This document shows, piece after piece, positions 8,452 to 16,975 of a stretch of DNA of 64,000 nt. The stretch lies in NCBI GenBank assembly GCA_015066445.1, contig SVOK01000004.1, positions 45,498-109,497 on the forward strand. The letters are read 5' to 3'. Each line of letters opens with the position of its first letter. Position 1 is the stretch's first letter. The translations under genes and the position numbers were made by a program. This DNA comes from Oscillospiraceae bacterium (GTDB lineage: Bacteria > Bacillota > Clostridia > Oscillospirales > Acutalibacteraceae). The notes below the pieces were generated by a model. That model saw only the letters and a list, made by a program, of their open reading frames with translations, ran no database searches and was not told the origin of the DNA.

Positions 8452-9375
8452 TTAAATGCTTTTACTAAGCACAAATGCACACCAATTGTCTTTATATTTT
8501 TCTTCAATAATAGTAAAGCCGTTTTTGACAACTGCTTCAAATATATCTTCTTTTCTTATATCAATTATACCCGAAATTATAAGTACACCGTTATCGGTCA
8601 TAAATTTATCCACATCGGGAAGCAATCTTATAATTACATCGGCAACAATATTAGCGCAGATAACCTCATATTTACCGCTGATTTTATCAGCAAGGTCACC
8701 CACAATAAATTTTACCTTATCGCTTATATTATTAATTTGGGCATTTTCGGTAGCAGTTTTAACCGACTGCGCATCAATATCAACACCAACGGCATTTTCT
8801 GCTCCCAAAAGCACCGAAGCCAAAGCCAGAATTCCGCTTCCGCAACCGATATCAAGCATTTTAACGCCGTCACAAATTTTATCCTGTAACAGTTCAAGGC
8901 AAAGCGAGGTAGTGGCGTGAGTGCCTGTTCCGAAAGCGGCGCCGGGGTCAATTGATAAAATTGTTCTGTTTTGCGGATTTTCGTAATTTTCCCAGCTTGG
9001 CACAACTGCTAATTTTTCGCCGATTTCAATGGTATGAAAATATTTTTTCCAATTTTCGTTCCAATCGCTGTCATCCACTCCTACAGAGCCTGCTTCAAAG
9101 GGCACACCCTCAGCAGTAAGACGCTCTTTCAAAAATTCCAACGCCTCTGCCGCATTATCACATTCAGAAATGTAAATATGAATAATTGAACAGCTTCTGT
9201 CCTTATTAATAAGCTCCTCATCTATGAGGTCTATATGAGCAATATCCCAAGCCGACTGCTCTAAATCGGAATAATCTTCAATATAAATTCCATAAGGAAC
9301 GGTCATATTGGCAATAGCCGCCGCAGTATCTGTAAACTCCAGAGGAACGTTTACCGTGATTTCAGTCCAGTTCAT
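8452..9375 (-). CDS. prmA: Ribosomal protein L11 methyltransferase
   Basis: This 307-residue enzyme has an N-terminal substrate-recognition domain (about 1-95) starting MNWTEITV and a class I SAM methyltransferase domain. The latter contains DPGAAFGTGTHATTSLCL, the SAM loop MLDIGCGSGILALA and ANIVADVIIRL in place of the usual NI(L/V)A motif. PrmA trimethylates ribosomal protein L11. The ATG at 9375 is preferred over one 18 bases upstream because AGGAG sits 8 bases before it and would lie inside the longer reading. It is the first gene of the prmA-prfB operon. Confidence 0.95.
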   Translation of the reverse strand: MNWTEITVNVPLEFTDTAAAIANMTVPYGIYIEDYSDLEQSAWDIAHIDLIDEELINKDRSCSIIHIYISECDNAAEALEFLKERLTAEGVPFEAGSVGVDDSDWNENWKKYFHTIEIGEKLAVVPSWENYENPQNRTILSIDPGAAFGTGTHATTSLCLELLQDKICDGVKMLDIGCGSGILALASVLLGAENAVGVDIDAQSVKTATENAQINNISDKVKFIVGDLADKISGKYEVICANIVADVIIRLLPDVDKFMTDNGVLIISGIIDIRKEDIFEAVVKNGFTIIEEKYKDNWCAFVLSKSI

Positions 9376-9467
9376 AATTCGACTCCTAAACAAATATTCA
9401 AATTATTATAACATTTTTCACCCCAAAAGAAAAGAGTTATTTTAAAATATCACAAAAATAATATAAA

Positions 9468-9506
9468 AAGACTTTCTTATATGCTTTAAACATAAAAGAA
9501 AGTCTT
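9468..9506 (-). terminator. Terminator after the GH3 gene
   Basis: An 11-bp stem AAGACTTTCTT/AAGAAAGTCTT (9468-9478 with 9496-9506) is followed on the minus strand by TTTTTATATTATTTTTG. Confidence 0.82.
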
Positions 9507-9517
9507 AAAATTACATA

Positions 9518-11656
9518 TTAAATAATTTCAACAGTTGTTTTATTTGTGGTGAGACAGTTTTCACCGATATATATTTCAAACTCACCCTTTTCAACGGTGT
9601 AATCACCGTTTTCGGTATAAAAGCCCAACTTATCATAACCCAATTGGAAGCTAAAGGTTTCAGTATCACCCTTGTTTATAAGTCTTTTTTCAAAAGCCTT
9701 AAGCTCACGAAGCGGGCGCATAACAGAGGCAATTTTATCCCTTATATAAAGCTGTACTGTTTCCTTACCATCATAATCACCCGTGTTTTTAACCGAAACA
9801 GTAAAATTAAAGCTCTTACCGTTCTTTAAATCTGAAAGGGTGATTTCATTAGTCCGAGAGACAATTTCGCCATACTCGAACTCTGTATAAGAAAGACCGA
9901 AGCCAAACGGAAATGCGGGTGTGGGATAACTATCCACATAACAGTTTTGAGGATTTTCGCCGTAATAGCAGTCAACCTTTCTGCCGCTTGAGGTTACATT
10001 GTAATACATTGGGATATGCCCTGTTCTTTTTGGGAATGTAACCGCTGTTTTACCGCTTGGTACAACATCACCAAATAATATATTACAAGCCGCATTTGCG
10101 GTTTCGCTTCCCGCATGCCAAGCATAAAGAATAGCATCAAGATACTCTGCCACGCCCTCCATAGCCATAGGTCTGCCGCAGAAGAACACACCCACAACCT
10201 TTTTACCAAGCGCTTTATATCTGTGAATAAGCTCAACCTGATTTTTAGGCAAGGAAATATCCGAAACTGAATATGCTTCACCTGTAACCTTTTCACTTTC
10301 TCCTAACGCTAAAACCACAACATCGGCCTTAACAGCTCTTGCTATGCTGTTATCAAGAACAGCAATATTATCGTCGCTAAGCAACATATTATTGCCGATA
10401 ACCGCTTTCATAGCCTCAGCAAAGTTTGGTGTTTCCTCTGCCTTACCGTCAAGAGTCCAGCTGCCCAAAAGCGCTCTGCGCTCTCTTGCAAATGGGCCCA
10501 CCAAAGCAACCTTTGAATTTTTACTTAAAGGCAACACACCGTCGTTTTTAAGCAGTACCATTGATTCTTCCGCAATAGCTCTTGCGTCCTTTAAATGCTC
10601 AGTGCGGTCGATTTCAGGCGCATCGCAATAAGGTTTTTCAAAAAGACCCTTTTGAAGCTTAATCTTTAAAACTCTTCTGACCGCCGTATTTATAGTTTCT
10701 TCTGAAACCTTACCTTCAATAACCAGTTGTTCTAAGTTATTAATATATACCTTATCGGTCATATTCATATCGAGTCCTGCATTTATAGCAAGCTCGGCAC
10801 AATCGGCATCATTTTCAGCAACACCCTGCTTTTTAAGTTGGCATACAGCGTCCCAATCTGATACAACAAAGCCCTCAAACCCAAGTTTTCCGCGCAAAAT
10901 ATCGGTAAGATATTTTTTGCCCGAGGTAACAGGCTGACCGCTTATATCGTTAAATGATGACATTACTGTGCCAACACCTGCATTTACAGCAGCCCTGAAC
11001 GCAGGAAGATAATAGTTATACAAATTATAATCAGATATTTCGGTGCGGTGATAATCTCTTCCTCCCTCGCTAGCTCCGTAGCCTATATAATGCTTAGCGC
11101 AAGCCACTAGGCTATCTTTATTGGAAATATCATCACCCTGAAAACCCTTTACACAAGCTTCTGCCATAGTAGCTCCAACATAAGGGTCTTCGCCGGGACC
11201 TTCAATAATTCTACCCCAACGTGGGTCTCGGGATAAATCAAGCATAGGAGAAAAGGTCCAGTTAACACCGTCTGCCGTAGCCTCCCTTGCTATATTGCGG
11301 TAGCATTTTTCAACAAGCTCAGGATTAAAGCTTGCAGCCGATGCTAAAGGTACAGGATAAACTGTTCTGTGACCGTGAATAACATCTCTGCCGTAAATAA
11401 TAGGAATACCAAGTCTGCTTTCTTCAACAGCAATTTTTTGCATCTTGTTTATAAGCAGATTTTCAGTGATAGCAGTATCATCATTACCTGCGTGGGCAGT
11501 GGTAGCCATAATAAAAGAACCGATTTTGCCCTGACGTATCTGTTCAAAAACTGCTTCATCAGCCTTAAGCGGCGCTTTCACCTGATTTAACTGACCGATT
11601 TTTTCCTGCAATGTCATTCGGGAAAGAAGTTCCTCTATTCTGCTTTCAATATCCAT
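9518..11656 (-). CDS. Glycoside hydrolase family 3 (beta-glucosidase type), cytoplasmic
   Basis: The ATG at 11656 follows AAAGGGG and gives 712 residues. Domain order is GH3 N-terminal barrel (about 1-320), GH3 C-terminal domain (about 375-590) and a fibronectin-III-like domain (about 640-700). The catalytic nucleophile is Asp267 in FVVSDWDA; the substrate-binding AKHYIGYG and DPRWGR motifs are also present. There is no signal peptide, so it acts on imported oligosaccharides, releasing terminal beta-glucosyl or related sugars. It lies 13 bases after the isomerase-like gene with a terminator behind it, forming a two-gene operon at the end of the glycan locus. Exact linkage specificity is unknown. 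Confidence 0.94.
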   Translation of the reverse strand: MDIESRIEELLSRMTLQEKIGQLNQVKAPLKADEAVFEQIRQGKIGSFIMATTAHAGNDDTAITENLLINKMQKIAVEESRLGIPIIYGRDVIHGHRTVYPVPLASAASFNPELVEKCYRNIAREATADGVNWTFSPMLDLSRDPRWGRIIEGPGEDPYVGATMAEACVKGFQGDDISNKDSLVACAKHYIGYGASEGGRDYHRTEISDYNLYNYYLPAFRAAVNAGVGTVMSSFNDISGQPVTSGKKYLTDILRGKLGFEGFVVSDWDAVCQLKKQGVAENDADCAELAINAGLDMNMTDKVYINNLEQLVIEGKVSEETINTAVRRVLKIKLQKGLFEKPYCDAPEIDRTEHLKDARAIAEESMVLLKNDGVLPLSKNSKVALVGPFARERRALLGSWTLDGKAEETPNFAEAMKAVIGNNMLLSDDNIAVLDNSIARAVKADVVVLALGESEKVTGEAYSVSDISLPKNQVELIHRYKALGKKVVGVFFCGRPMAMEGVAEYLDAILYAWHAGSETANAACNILFGDVVPSGKTAVTFPKRTGHIPMYYNVTSSGRKVDCYYGENPQNCYVDSYPTPAFPFGFGLSYTEFEYGEIVSRTNEITLSDLKNGKSFNFTVSVKNTGDYDGKETVQLYIRDKIASVMRPLRELKAFEKRLINKGDTETFSFQLGYDKLGFYTENGDYTVEKGEFEIYIGENCLTTNKTTVEII

Positions 11657-11669
11657 TATTAATTCCCCT

Positions 11670-12587
11670 TTATTCACCGTATCGGTTTTTAAGTAAATTT
11701 CGCATAACCTTAACCGCATAATCAGCAGATTCTATTTCAAGATCTTTACCGCCGATAACGCCTAAATTAAGCTCCATATTATAAACTCCGCTATAGCCAA
11801 TTTCATCTAAAGCGTCAAATACATCGTTCCAATCTATACAGCCAGTAAGCGGAATTTTATGCTGGTCGGTAAGAGTATCATTATCGTTAAGATGAAGCAC
11901 CTTTATATCACTGCCTAGTCTTCTTATAACATCGGCAGGAGCAGGATTATTAAAACGCATAGCTTTATTTGAATGACCCGTATCCATACAAATCGCCATA
12001 TAATCTTTGTTATCACCCACTGCGCAAACATCATTATAGGATTTCTGGAATTCTTCTATATTCCCGAAAAAGTCACAACAATTATACTTGTCCGCATCTC
12101 CGAAGGTTTCGCTTGCTATTATAACGCCATATTTTTTAGCCACTGCAACCGAACGGTTAAAAAGGTCGAAATTAAGGCTGTGCATCAGCTCTTTGGGAGC
12201 ATCAGGTCCTAAATGAATAGTAGTAGTTGAGTGAACAACACAGTATTTGGCCTCTAAAGCGTTGCAAGCAATGCAGTCTCTACGCATATTCTCAATAAAT
12301 GCTTCATCCTCAGAGGGGATATTCTTAAAGCCTGATATTCTGCCGTGAGTCTGGCAAATTTCAATTCCTAAATCATCAGCAAGCTTTTTTAAACCTCTGT
12401 AATAAGAATAAATTTCATCATCACTCTTAGCATAGATGGTATCGGGCTTTCTGTAATCGTGAATACTTCTTATTATTGTAGAAAAATCAACCGCATCTGC
12501 ACCAATAGATTTTGCTATTTTTAGTGCCTCGGCATCTCCAAATTTTGTTTGCAAAAAATGTGTGGAAATTCCAACCTTTCGTTTCAT
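11670..12587 (-). CDS. Sugar phosphate isomerase/epimerase-like TIM barrel protein
   Basis: The preferred ATG (12587) lies five bases after AAGGGTGG, giving 305 residues; a GTG nine bases upstream is less likely. The translation has the xylose-isomerase-like TIM barrel pattern: SIGADAVDFS near residue 30, CQTHGRISG, ASETFGD (metal-binding Glu), MDTGHSNKA and HLNDND (metal-binding Asp and His), and a final Glu in YNMELNLG. The conserved Glu/Asp/His/Glu set implies a divalent metal and a keto-aldose or epimerisation reaction on a sugar. It is transcribed with the GH3 gene, so it probably processes a sugar released from the same glycan (inference). Confidence 0.85.
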   Translation of the reverse strand: MKRKVGISTHFLQTKFGDAEALKIAKSIGADAVDFSTIIRSIHDYRKPDTIYAKSDDEIYSYYRGLKKLADDLGIEICQTHGRISGFKNIPSEDEAFIENMRRDCIACNALEAKYCVVHSTTTIHLGPDAPKELMHSLNFDLFNRSVAVAKKYGVIIASETFGDADKYNCCDFFGNIEEFQKSYNDVCAVGDNKDYMAICMDTGHSNKAMRFNNPAPADVIRRLGSDIKVLHLNDNDTLTDQHKIPLTGCIDWNDVFDALDEIGYSGVYNMELNLGVIGGKDLEIESADYAVKVMRNLLKNRYGE

Positions 12588-12615
12588 ATTAACCACCCTT
12601 TTTGTTAGTAGAATA

Positions 12616-12644
12616 ATTATATCATATTAAAACCAAAAATTAAA
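12616..12644 (-). promoter_or_regulatory. Promoter of the isomerase-GH3 operon
   Basis: On the minus strand an extended -10 (TGATATAAT, hexamer at 12616-12621) lies 17 bases after TTTAAT (12639-12644). The block ATATTTAATTT, 15 bases, TATAAT is laid out exactly as in the GH2 promoter at 38933-38961. Confidence 0.5.
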
Positions 12645-12683
12645 TATTAAAAATATAATATTATTGAAGGTTAATTTTAAAAA

Positions 12684-12711
12684 CAAAAGGCCGAGTTCCC
12701 CCGACCTTTTG
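12684..12711 (-). terminator. Terminator ending the main glycan operon after GH43
   Basis: A hairpin with arms CAAAAGG and CCTTTTG (12684-12711), extended by CG pairs across one mismatch, is followed on the minus strand by TTTTTAAAATTAACC. It lies five bases after the GH43 stop. Confidence 0.8.
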
Positions 12712-12715
12712 ATAA

Positions 12716-13684
12716 TTATTTTGGAACACTTGCATTTTCACAGTACAAAAGCTGAGGATTATTGTTTTCATCAAAAGCAATTTCTAAAATAACATATGTA
12801 GAAGTGAAATATTCTGCACTGCTATTTCCCCAACGGTCGCCAAAGTAATAATACTTGCCGTCTTTTTTACTGTAGAACACAAACGCAGGCTGACTGCGGT
12901 ATGTAACCTCATCGCCTATTTTTTCCAGCTTTTCCCACTTAACCATATCATTTGACATAGAAAATTTGCACTGATTAGGTCTCCAACCTGTGCAGCCCGA
13001 GGTAAGCACATAAACCTTGCCGTCCTTATTGAAGAAAGCAGGCGCTTCCCTCTTTTCACCTGGGAACATAACCAGTTTATTCTCGGTAACGTCAAGATAA
13101 TCCTCTGTGAGCTCATAGGCAATTAAATCTAAATTCGCATTACAAGCCGCAACAAAGTACATCTTACCGTCGAATTCATGAAGAGTGCAGTCTCTTGATT
13201 CATTGCCGTGTGGTCTGAAAGAGCCGTGGTAAACAAAATCACCGTCAGGCGTATCACAGGTTGCAACAGCACAGCGAGCGGCATCGTAATCGTGACCGTT
13301 TTCATAGTGCATCCACATAACAAATTTCTTTGTCTTTTCGTTATACACTACCTTTGGTCTCTCGATATTGGAAATAATATTATGCTCGCTATCCCAACGC
13401 AGGACACCGAGTCTTTCAACACTCGGGTCGAAAGACTCCTCTTTCCTTTTCAGCAACAAATCATTTGTTTCGTTAATTTTCTTAACAGGGCTGTCAGAAG
13501 TTAAGACATTGTTGCAAAACTCCCAGTCCTTAAAGTTTTTTGTACGGTAGCATGACACAAAATTATTATCTGTTCTATTTTCGCCGTACCAGTAATAATA
13601 ATCACCGTATTCAAGCATAAAACCGCCGTGAGCGTGAATTTCGTTATTTTCGGTGTCATACCACCGCATACCGTTGATTAACAT
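12716..13684 (-). CDS. GH43-like five-bladed beta-propeller glycosidase, cytoplasmic
   Basis: The 322-residue protein begins INGMRWYDTENNEIHAHGG and then shows YYYWYGENR, ERPKVVYNEKTKKFVMWMH, GSFRPHGNESRDCTLHEFDG and SQPAFVFY, a repeated beta-strand pattern typical of GH43 and its relatives. The closest family feel is the branch that includes exo-beta-1,3-galactanases, with Glu of ERPK and Asp of SRDCTLHEFDG as candidate catalytic positions. It has no signal peptide, so it would act on imported oligosaccharides. AAGGAG lies before the ATG. It is the last gene of the long operon starting at the AraC gene. Specificity is uncertain. Confidence 0.75.
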   Translation of the reverse strand: MLINGMRWYDTENNEIHAHGGFMLEYGDYYYWYGENRTDNNFVSCYRTKNFKDWEFCNNVLTSDSPVKKINETNDLLLKRKEESFDPSVERLGVLRWDSEHNIISNIERPKVVYNEKTKKFVMWMHYENGHDYDAARCAVATCDTPDGDFVYHGSFRPHGNESRDCTLHEFDGKMYFVAACNANLDLIAYELTEDYLDVTENKLVMFPGEKREAPAFFNKDGKVYVLTSGCTGWRPNQCKFSMSNDMVKWEKLEKIGDEVTYRSQPAFVFYSKKDGKYYYFGDRWGNSSAEYFTSTYVILEIAFDENNNPQLLYCENASVPK

Positions 13685-13719
13685 TATTTTCTCCTTGAGA
13701 AATCTTATTTTGGATAAAA

Positions 13720-16700
13720 TTATTTATAATATCTTACATAGTCAACAGCCATCTGAGCCGGGAATTCGGTATTAGCGATGTCTGCCATAGCTTCTTCACT
13801 ACCGCCTACTGCAAGAGTAACGAGTAAATACATATCCTCGTTGTTAATCTCAGCAAAGGTTTCAGCATCTTTAACATATTTATGAGTCATTACGCCATCA
13901 ACATAATATGCAACATATTCCTCAGTCCACTCACAACCAAATGTATGGAAGCTGTCATAGAAATTACCGTCTATTTCAGTATTATACACGCCATCATCGG
14001 GTCTGATTTTGTTGGCAACAATATTACCCTCTGCGTCATAGGTTGCATAGTGGAAGTTGTGGAATACTGTATCAGCCTTATATCCATAGTGCTCAATTAC
14101 ATCGATTTCGCCATTTTCGGGCCAGGTTGTTTCACCGTCACGGTTAGAAGTGCCGCCGAACCAGAAGCCGGACCATAGACCTGCACCCTTGGGTAGCTTT
14201 GCACGCATTTCAACATAGCCTGTTTTGAAATCGAACTTGCCGTATGTATCAATACCGCCACTGGTGTAATCATAGGTTCTGTTATTTGCTGTTGCGGTTT
14301 CCTTAACAGCCTGCAAAATAAGACAGGAGTTACCGTCAACATCGTTGTCCATAAATAAGTTATCAGAATCGTTTTGATAATACTGATACTCATTATCAGC
14401 AGCAGACTTACGGTCAGCCCAATTGTTACGGTCAATATAGCTTCCTGTAAAATCATCATTCCAAGCAAGGCTATAGGTAGTGCCTTCTCTAACAATAGTA
14501 ATGTCTGAAACTATCTCGGTATCAGCTGCTATTTGCTTTTTAAGGTTAACTATATCTCTTACGTCTACATTTGTATCCTTGCTTGCATCAAAGAAAGATT
14601 CAGCTATTTCAGTATCAAAGCCTAATAAATGGCTACGCATAAGAACACGGTCGTCTGCATTTAAAAGCTTATCGTTGTTAGCGTCGCCTGCATAAGGAAG
14701 TTGAATATACATAGCCTCGCTTGCTGCAGAAGGATAACCGTTATCGGTAACAGCTTCTCTGTAATATATAGGATAAATACCAGTTTCTAAATTAAGATTA
14801 TTGAATATACCGCTTCCAGTGAAGTGAACACCGTCAACACTGTATTGGTAACCATTTTTAGCAGTAACTTTAATGCTGTTAGGAGTAACATTCTCAACAA
14901 CTACATCTTCTTCAGTGCAATCATAAAGCTTAACTATAGCTACATTATCAAAATAAAGAGCTACATTAGAAGCATTCTGAGGCTGCATGGAGAACTTAAA
15001 TTTATCAGTACTGCCTGTTGCTTTAAGTATTGTGCTTGAGGTTTTCCAAGCACCGCCTGTGCCCTCCTCAGCAGTAAGAGAAAGATTACACTTATAACCA
15101 ATATCATTATTTAAAATTGCACCTAAAGTACCTGTATAAGCATCACTGTAATAATCAAACTCAATTATATAATAACTGCCCTTTTCGATAGCAATAGCTT
15201 CATCAAAATCATTATAAACAGAGCCGTTTGCCTGACCGTTTGTATGTGAGAAAACGAGCTTTGTAGTATCATTACCAGCTACAGAATTTGTGCTATATCT
15301 CCAAACGCTTGTTGAACTGTCAACTGCGCTACCTGACTTTTTACCCTCAAAGGTAATCGGAGACTCTGGGTTAAAGGGAGTGAGAGAGAAATTATCAAAG
15401 TACATATAATTCTCGGTCAAGTTATTTGTAGTAATACCGAATTTAAGAGTAGCTGAGCCTTCGCTTGCTGTAAAGAATGCAGTCTGATGAACCCATTTAC
15501 CATTTGTACCTTTTTCGGCATCTATTGGTAATGAGATAGTTTTAATGTTCGCATCTTGGTTACGAATAGTAGCTTCCTTAAAGTCAACTCCTGCTTCGCA
15601 ATAGAAATCGAAATCAAGTCTGTATTTATTTCCGGCAACTATAGGAACTGCTGTAGCACCATAGGTAACATTCATTGTAAGGCTGCCTTTAGCTTTACCT
15701 GTATAAAGTCTCAACATTCTTGTATCGTTGCCTGCAATACCTTCTGCAGCGTCATAGAAACTCCAAACAGAGCTACTCAAGGTACCTGCTGTACCATTTG
15801 CAGTATCAAAACTGATGTTTGAATAATCGTCAGCAGCCTCTACTGGAAGCTCTACCAATGAGAAGTTATCGAAGTACATATATACATCAGGTGTAGCAGT
15901 ATTTAGTTCTACGCCTATTTTGAAAACTGAATCAGCAGGAGCTGTAAAATATAATCTAAAGCTTTTCCAAGCACCATCTGTACCATTCTCAGAGGTTATA
16001 CCCATCATAGTACCGTTATGAACCTTACTTGAGCTTTTATCAGTAGCAATAGCTGCACTTGAGGTTCTGATGGTTAATTGCTTGAAATCAATACCTGCAT
16101 CTGCATAATAATCGAAATCAAGACGGTAAACCTTACCGTTTGTTATATTAACAGTATTGCTGCCGTAAGTAAGCTGAGCCATTAAGTTTCCGGACTTATT
16201 TGTATCTAACTTAAGCATTCTTGTTGCATTTCCTGCAATAGCACCGTTAAAACCATCATAGAAAGACCAATAGCTACTACTCAAATTACCTGCTATACCG
16301 TTTGCGGTATCAAAGCTGATGTTTGAATAATCGCCCTCTGTTTCAGCGGGAAGCTCTATAAGAGAAAAATTATCAAAGTAAATAAACACATCAGAAACAG
16401 CAGTTTTGGGAGTAATACCTACCTTAAGATTAGCATCTTCATCTGCTGTAAATGCAAGCTTAATGCTCTTCCAAGCGCCTGCTGTACCATCGGTAGAAAG
16501 ACCGAGAGTTGCAGCAGTTATTAAACCTGAAGAATCGCTCTTATCGGTTACTATTGCACCAGAATCTCTTACAGTCATACCGTTAAGATCTACGCCTGCA
16601 TCTGCATAATAATCGAAAGAAAGAGAATAAGTTTTTCCACTTTCAATAGCTACATAGTTGCCATCTGCTAAAAGCCAAGCTGCAAGATTACCTGTAGCAT

Positions 16701-16938
16701 CTGTTTTAACCTTAAGCATTTTGGTAGCATTTTCGCCTACAGGATTTTCAGCAGCATTATAAAAAGACCACTTAGAGCTGCTCATATTACCTGCAGTGCC
16801 GTTTTCACCGTCAAAGTTGATATTAGAATAATCAACTGCTACTGTAGTGTCAGTAGCGAACACCGTACCCACGGAAAGTGATGTCAGCAGGAGTGCTGCT
16901 GTACAAAGAATTGCCAATAACTTTTTAAAAGTTTTCAT
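13720..16938 (-). CDS. Secreted multidomain GH16 endo-glycanase with four CBM-like repeats and an internal dockerin
   Basis: The ATG at 16938 follows AAAAGGAG and gives 1072 residues. A signal peptide (about 1-28) is followed by four related beta-sandwich repeats of about 155-170 residues starting near 37, 203, 372 and 527. A small Ig-like stretch (about 680-755), a type I dockerin (about 760-815; GDANNDKLLNADD and FDASKDTNVDVRD calcium loops) and a GH16 domain (about 830-1072) follow. The GH16 active site GEIDVIEH puts nucleophile Glu944 and acid/base Glu949 in the beta-bulge form found in laminarinases, lichenases and agarases. It should cut beta-1,3- or mixed-linkage glucan, or a galactan, outside the cell. 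The dockerin in mid-protein is unusual and implies docking to a cohesin not encoded here. Confidence 0.9.
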   Translation of the reverse strand: MKTFKKLLAILCTAALLLTSLSVGTVFATDTTVAVDYSNINFDGENGTAGNMSSSKWSFYNAAENPVGENATKMLKVKTDATGNLAAWLLADGNYVAIESGKTYSLSFDYYADAGVDLNGMTVRDSGAIVTDKSDSSGLITAATLGLSTDGTAGAWKSIKLAFTADEDANLKVGITPKTAVSDVFIYFDNFSLIELPAETEGDYSNISFDTANGIAGNLSSSYWSFYDGFNGAIAGNATRMLKLDTNKSGNLMAQLTYGSNTVNITNGKVYRLDFDYYADAGIDFKQLTIRTSSAAIATDKSSSKVHNGTMMGITSENGTDGAWKSFRLYFTAPADSVFKIGVELNTATPDVYMYFDNFSLVELPVEAADDYSNISFDTANGTAGTLSSSVWSFYDAAEGIAGNDTRMLRLYTGKAKGSLTMNVTYGATAVPIVAGNKYRLDFDFYCEAGVDFKEATIRNQDANIKTISLPIDAEKGTNGKWVHQTAFFTASEGSATLKFGITTNNLTENYMYFDNFSLTPFNPESPITFEGKKSGSAVDSSTSVWRYSTNSVAGNDTTKLVFSHTNGQANGSVYNDFDEAIAIEKGSYYIIEFDYYSDAYTGTLGAILNNDIGYKCNLSLTAEEGTGGAWKTSSTILKATGSTDKFKFSMQPQNASNVALYFDNVAIVKLYDCTEEDVVVENVTPNSIKVTAKNGYQYSVDGVHFTGSGIFNNLNLETGIYPIYYREAVTDNGYPSAASEAMYIQLPYAGDANNDKLLNADDRVLMRSHLLGFDTEIAESFFDASKDTNVDVRDIVNLKKQIAADTEIVSDITIVREGTTYSLAWNDDFTGSYIDRNNWADRKSAADNEYQYYQNDSDNLFMDNDVDGNSCLILQAVKETATANNRTYDYTSGGIDTYGKFDFKTGYVEMRAKLPKGAGLWSGFWFGGTSNRDGETTWPENGEIDVIEHYGYKADTVFHNFHYATYDAEGNIVANKIRPDDGVYNTEIDGNFYDSFHTFGCEWTEEYVAYYVDGVMTHKYVKDAETFAEINNEDMYLLVTLAVGGSEEAMADIANTEFPAQMAVDYVRYYK
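14930..16830 (-). repeat. Four tandem CBM-like domain repeats within the GH16 gene
   Basis: Four copies of a domain of about 155-170 codons lie head to tail. The first three begin YSNI(N/S)FD; the fourth begins ITFEG and is more diverged. Shared blocks include SSxWSFYD, GN(A/D)TRMLxL, (Y/F)RLDFDYYADAG, GAWKS and YMYFDNFSL. Copies 2 and 3 are most alike, pointing to recent internal duplication. The fold resembles CBM4/9/22-type sandwiches; the ligand is unknown. Confidence 0.75.
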
Positions 16939-16975
16939 AGTATTTCGCTCCTTTTTTAAATATATATATATTATT

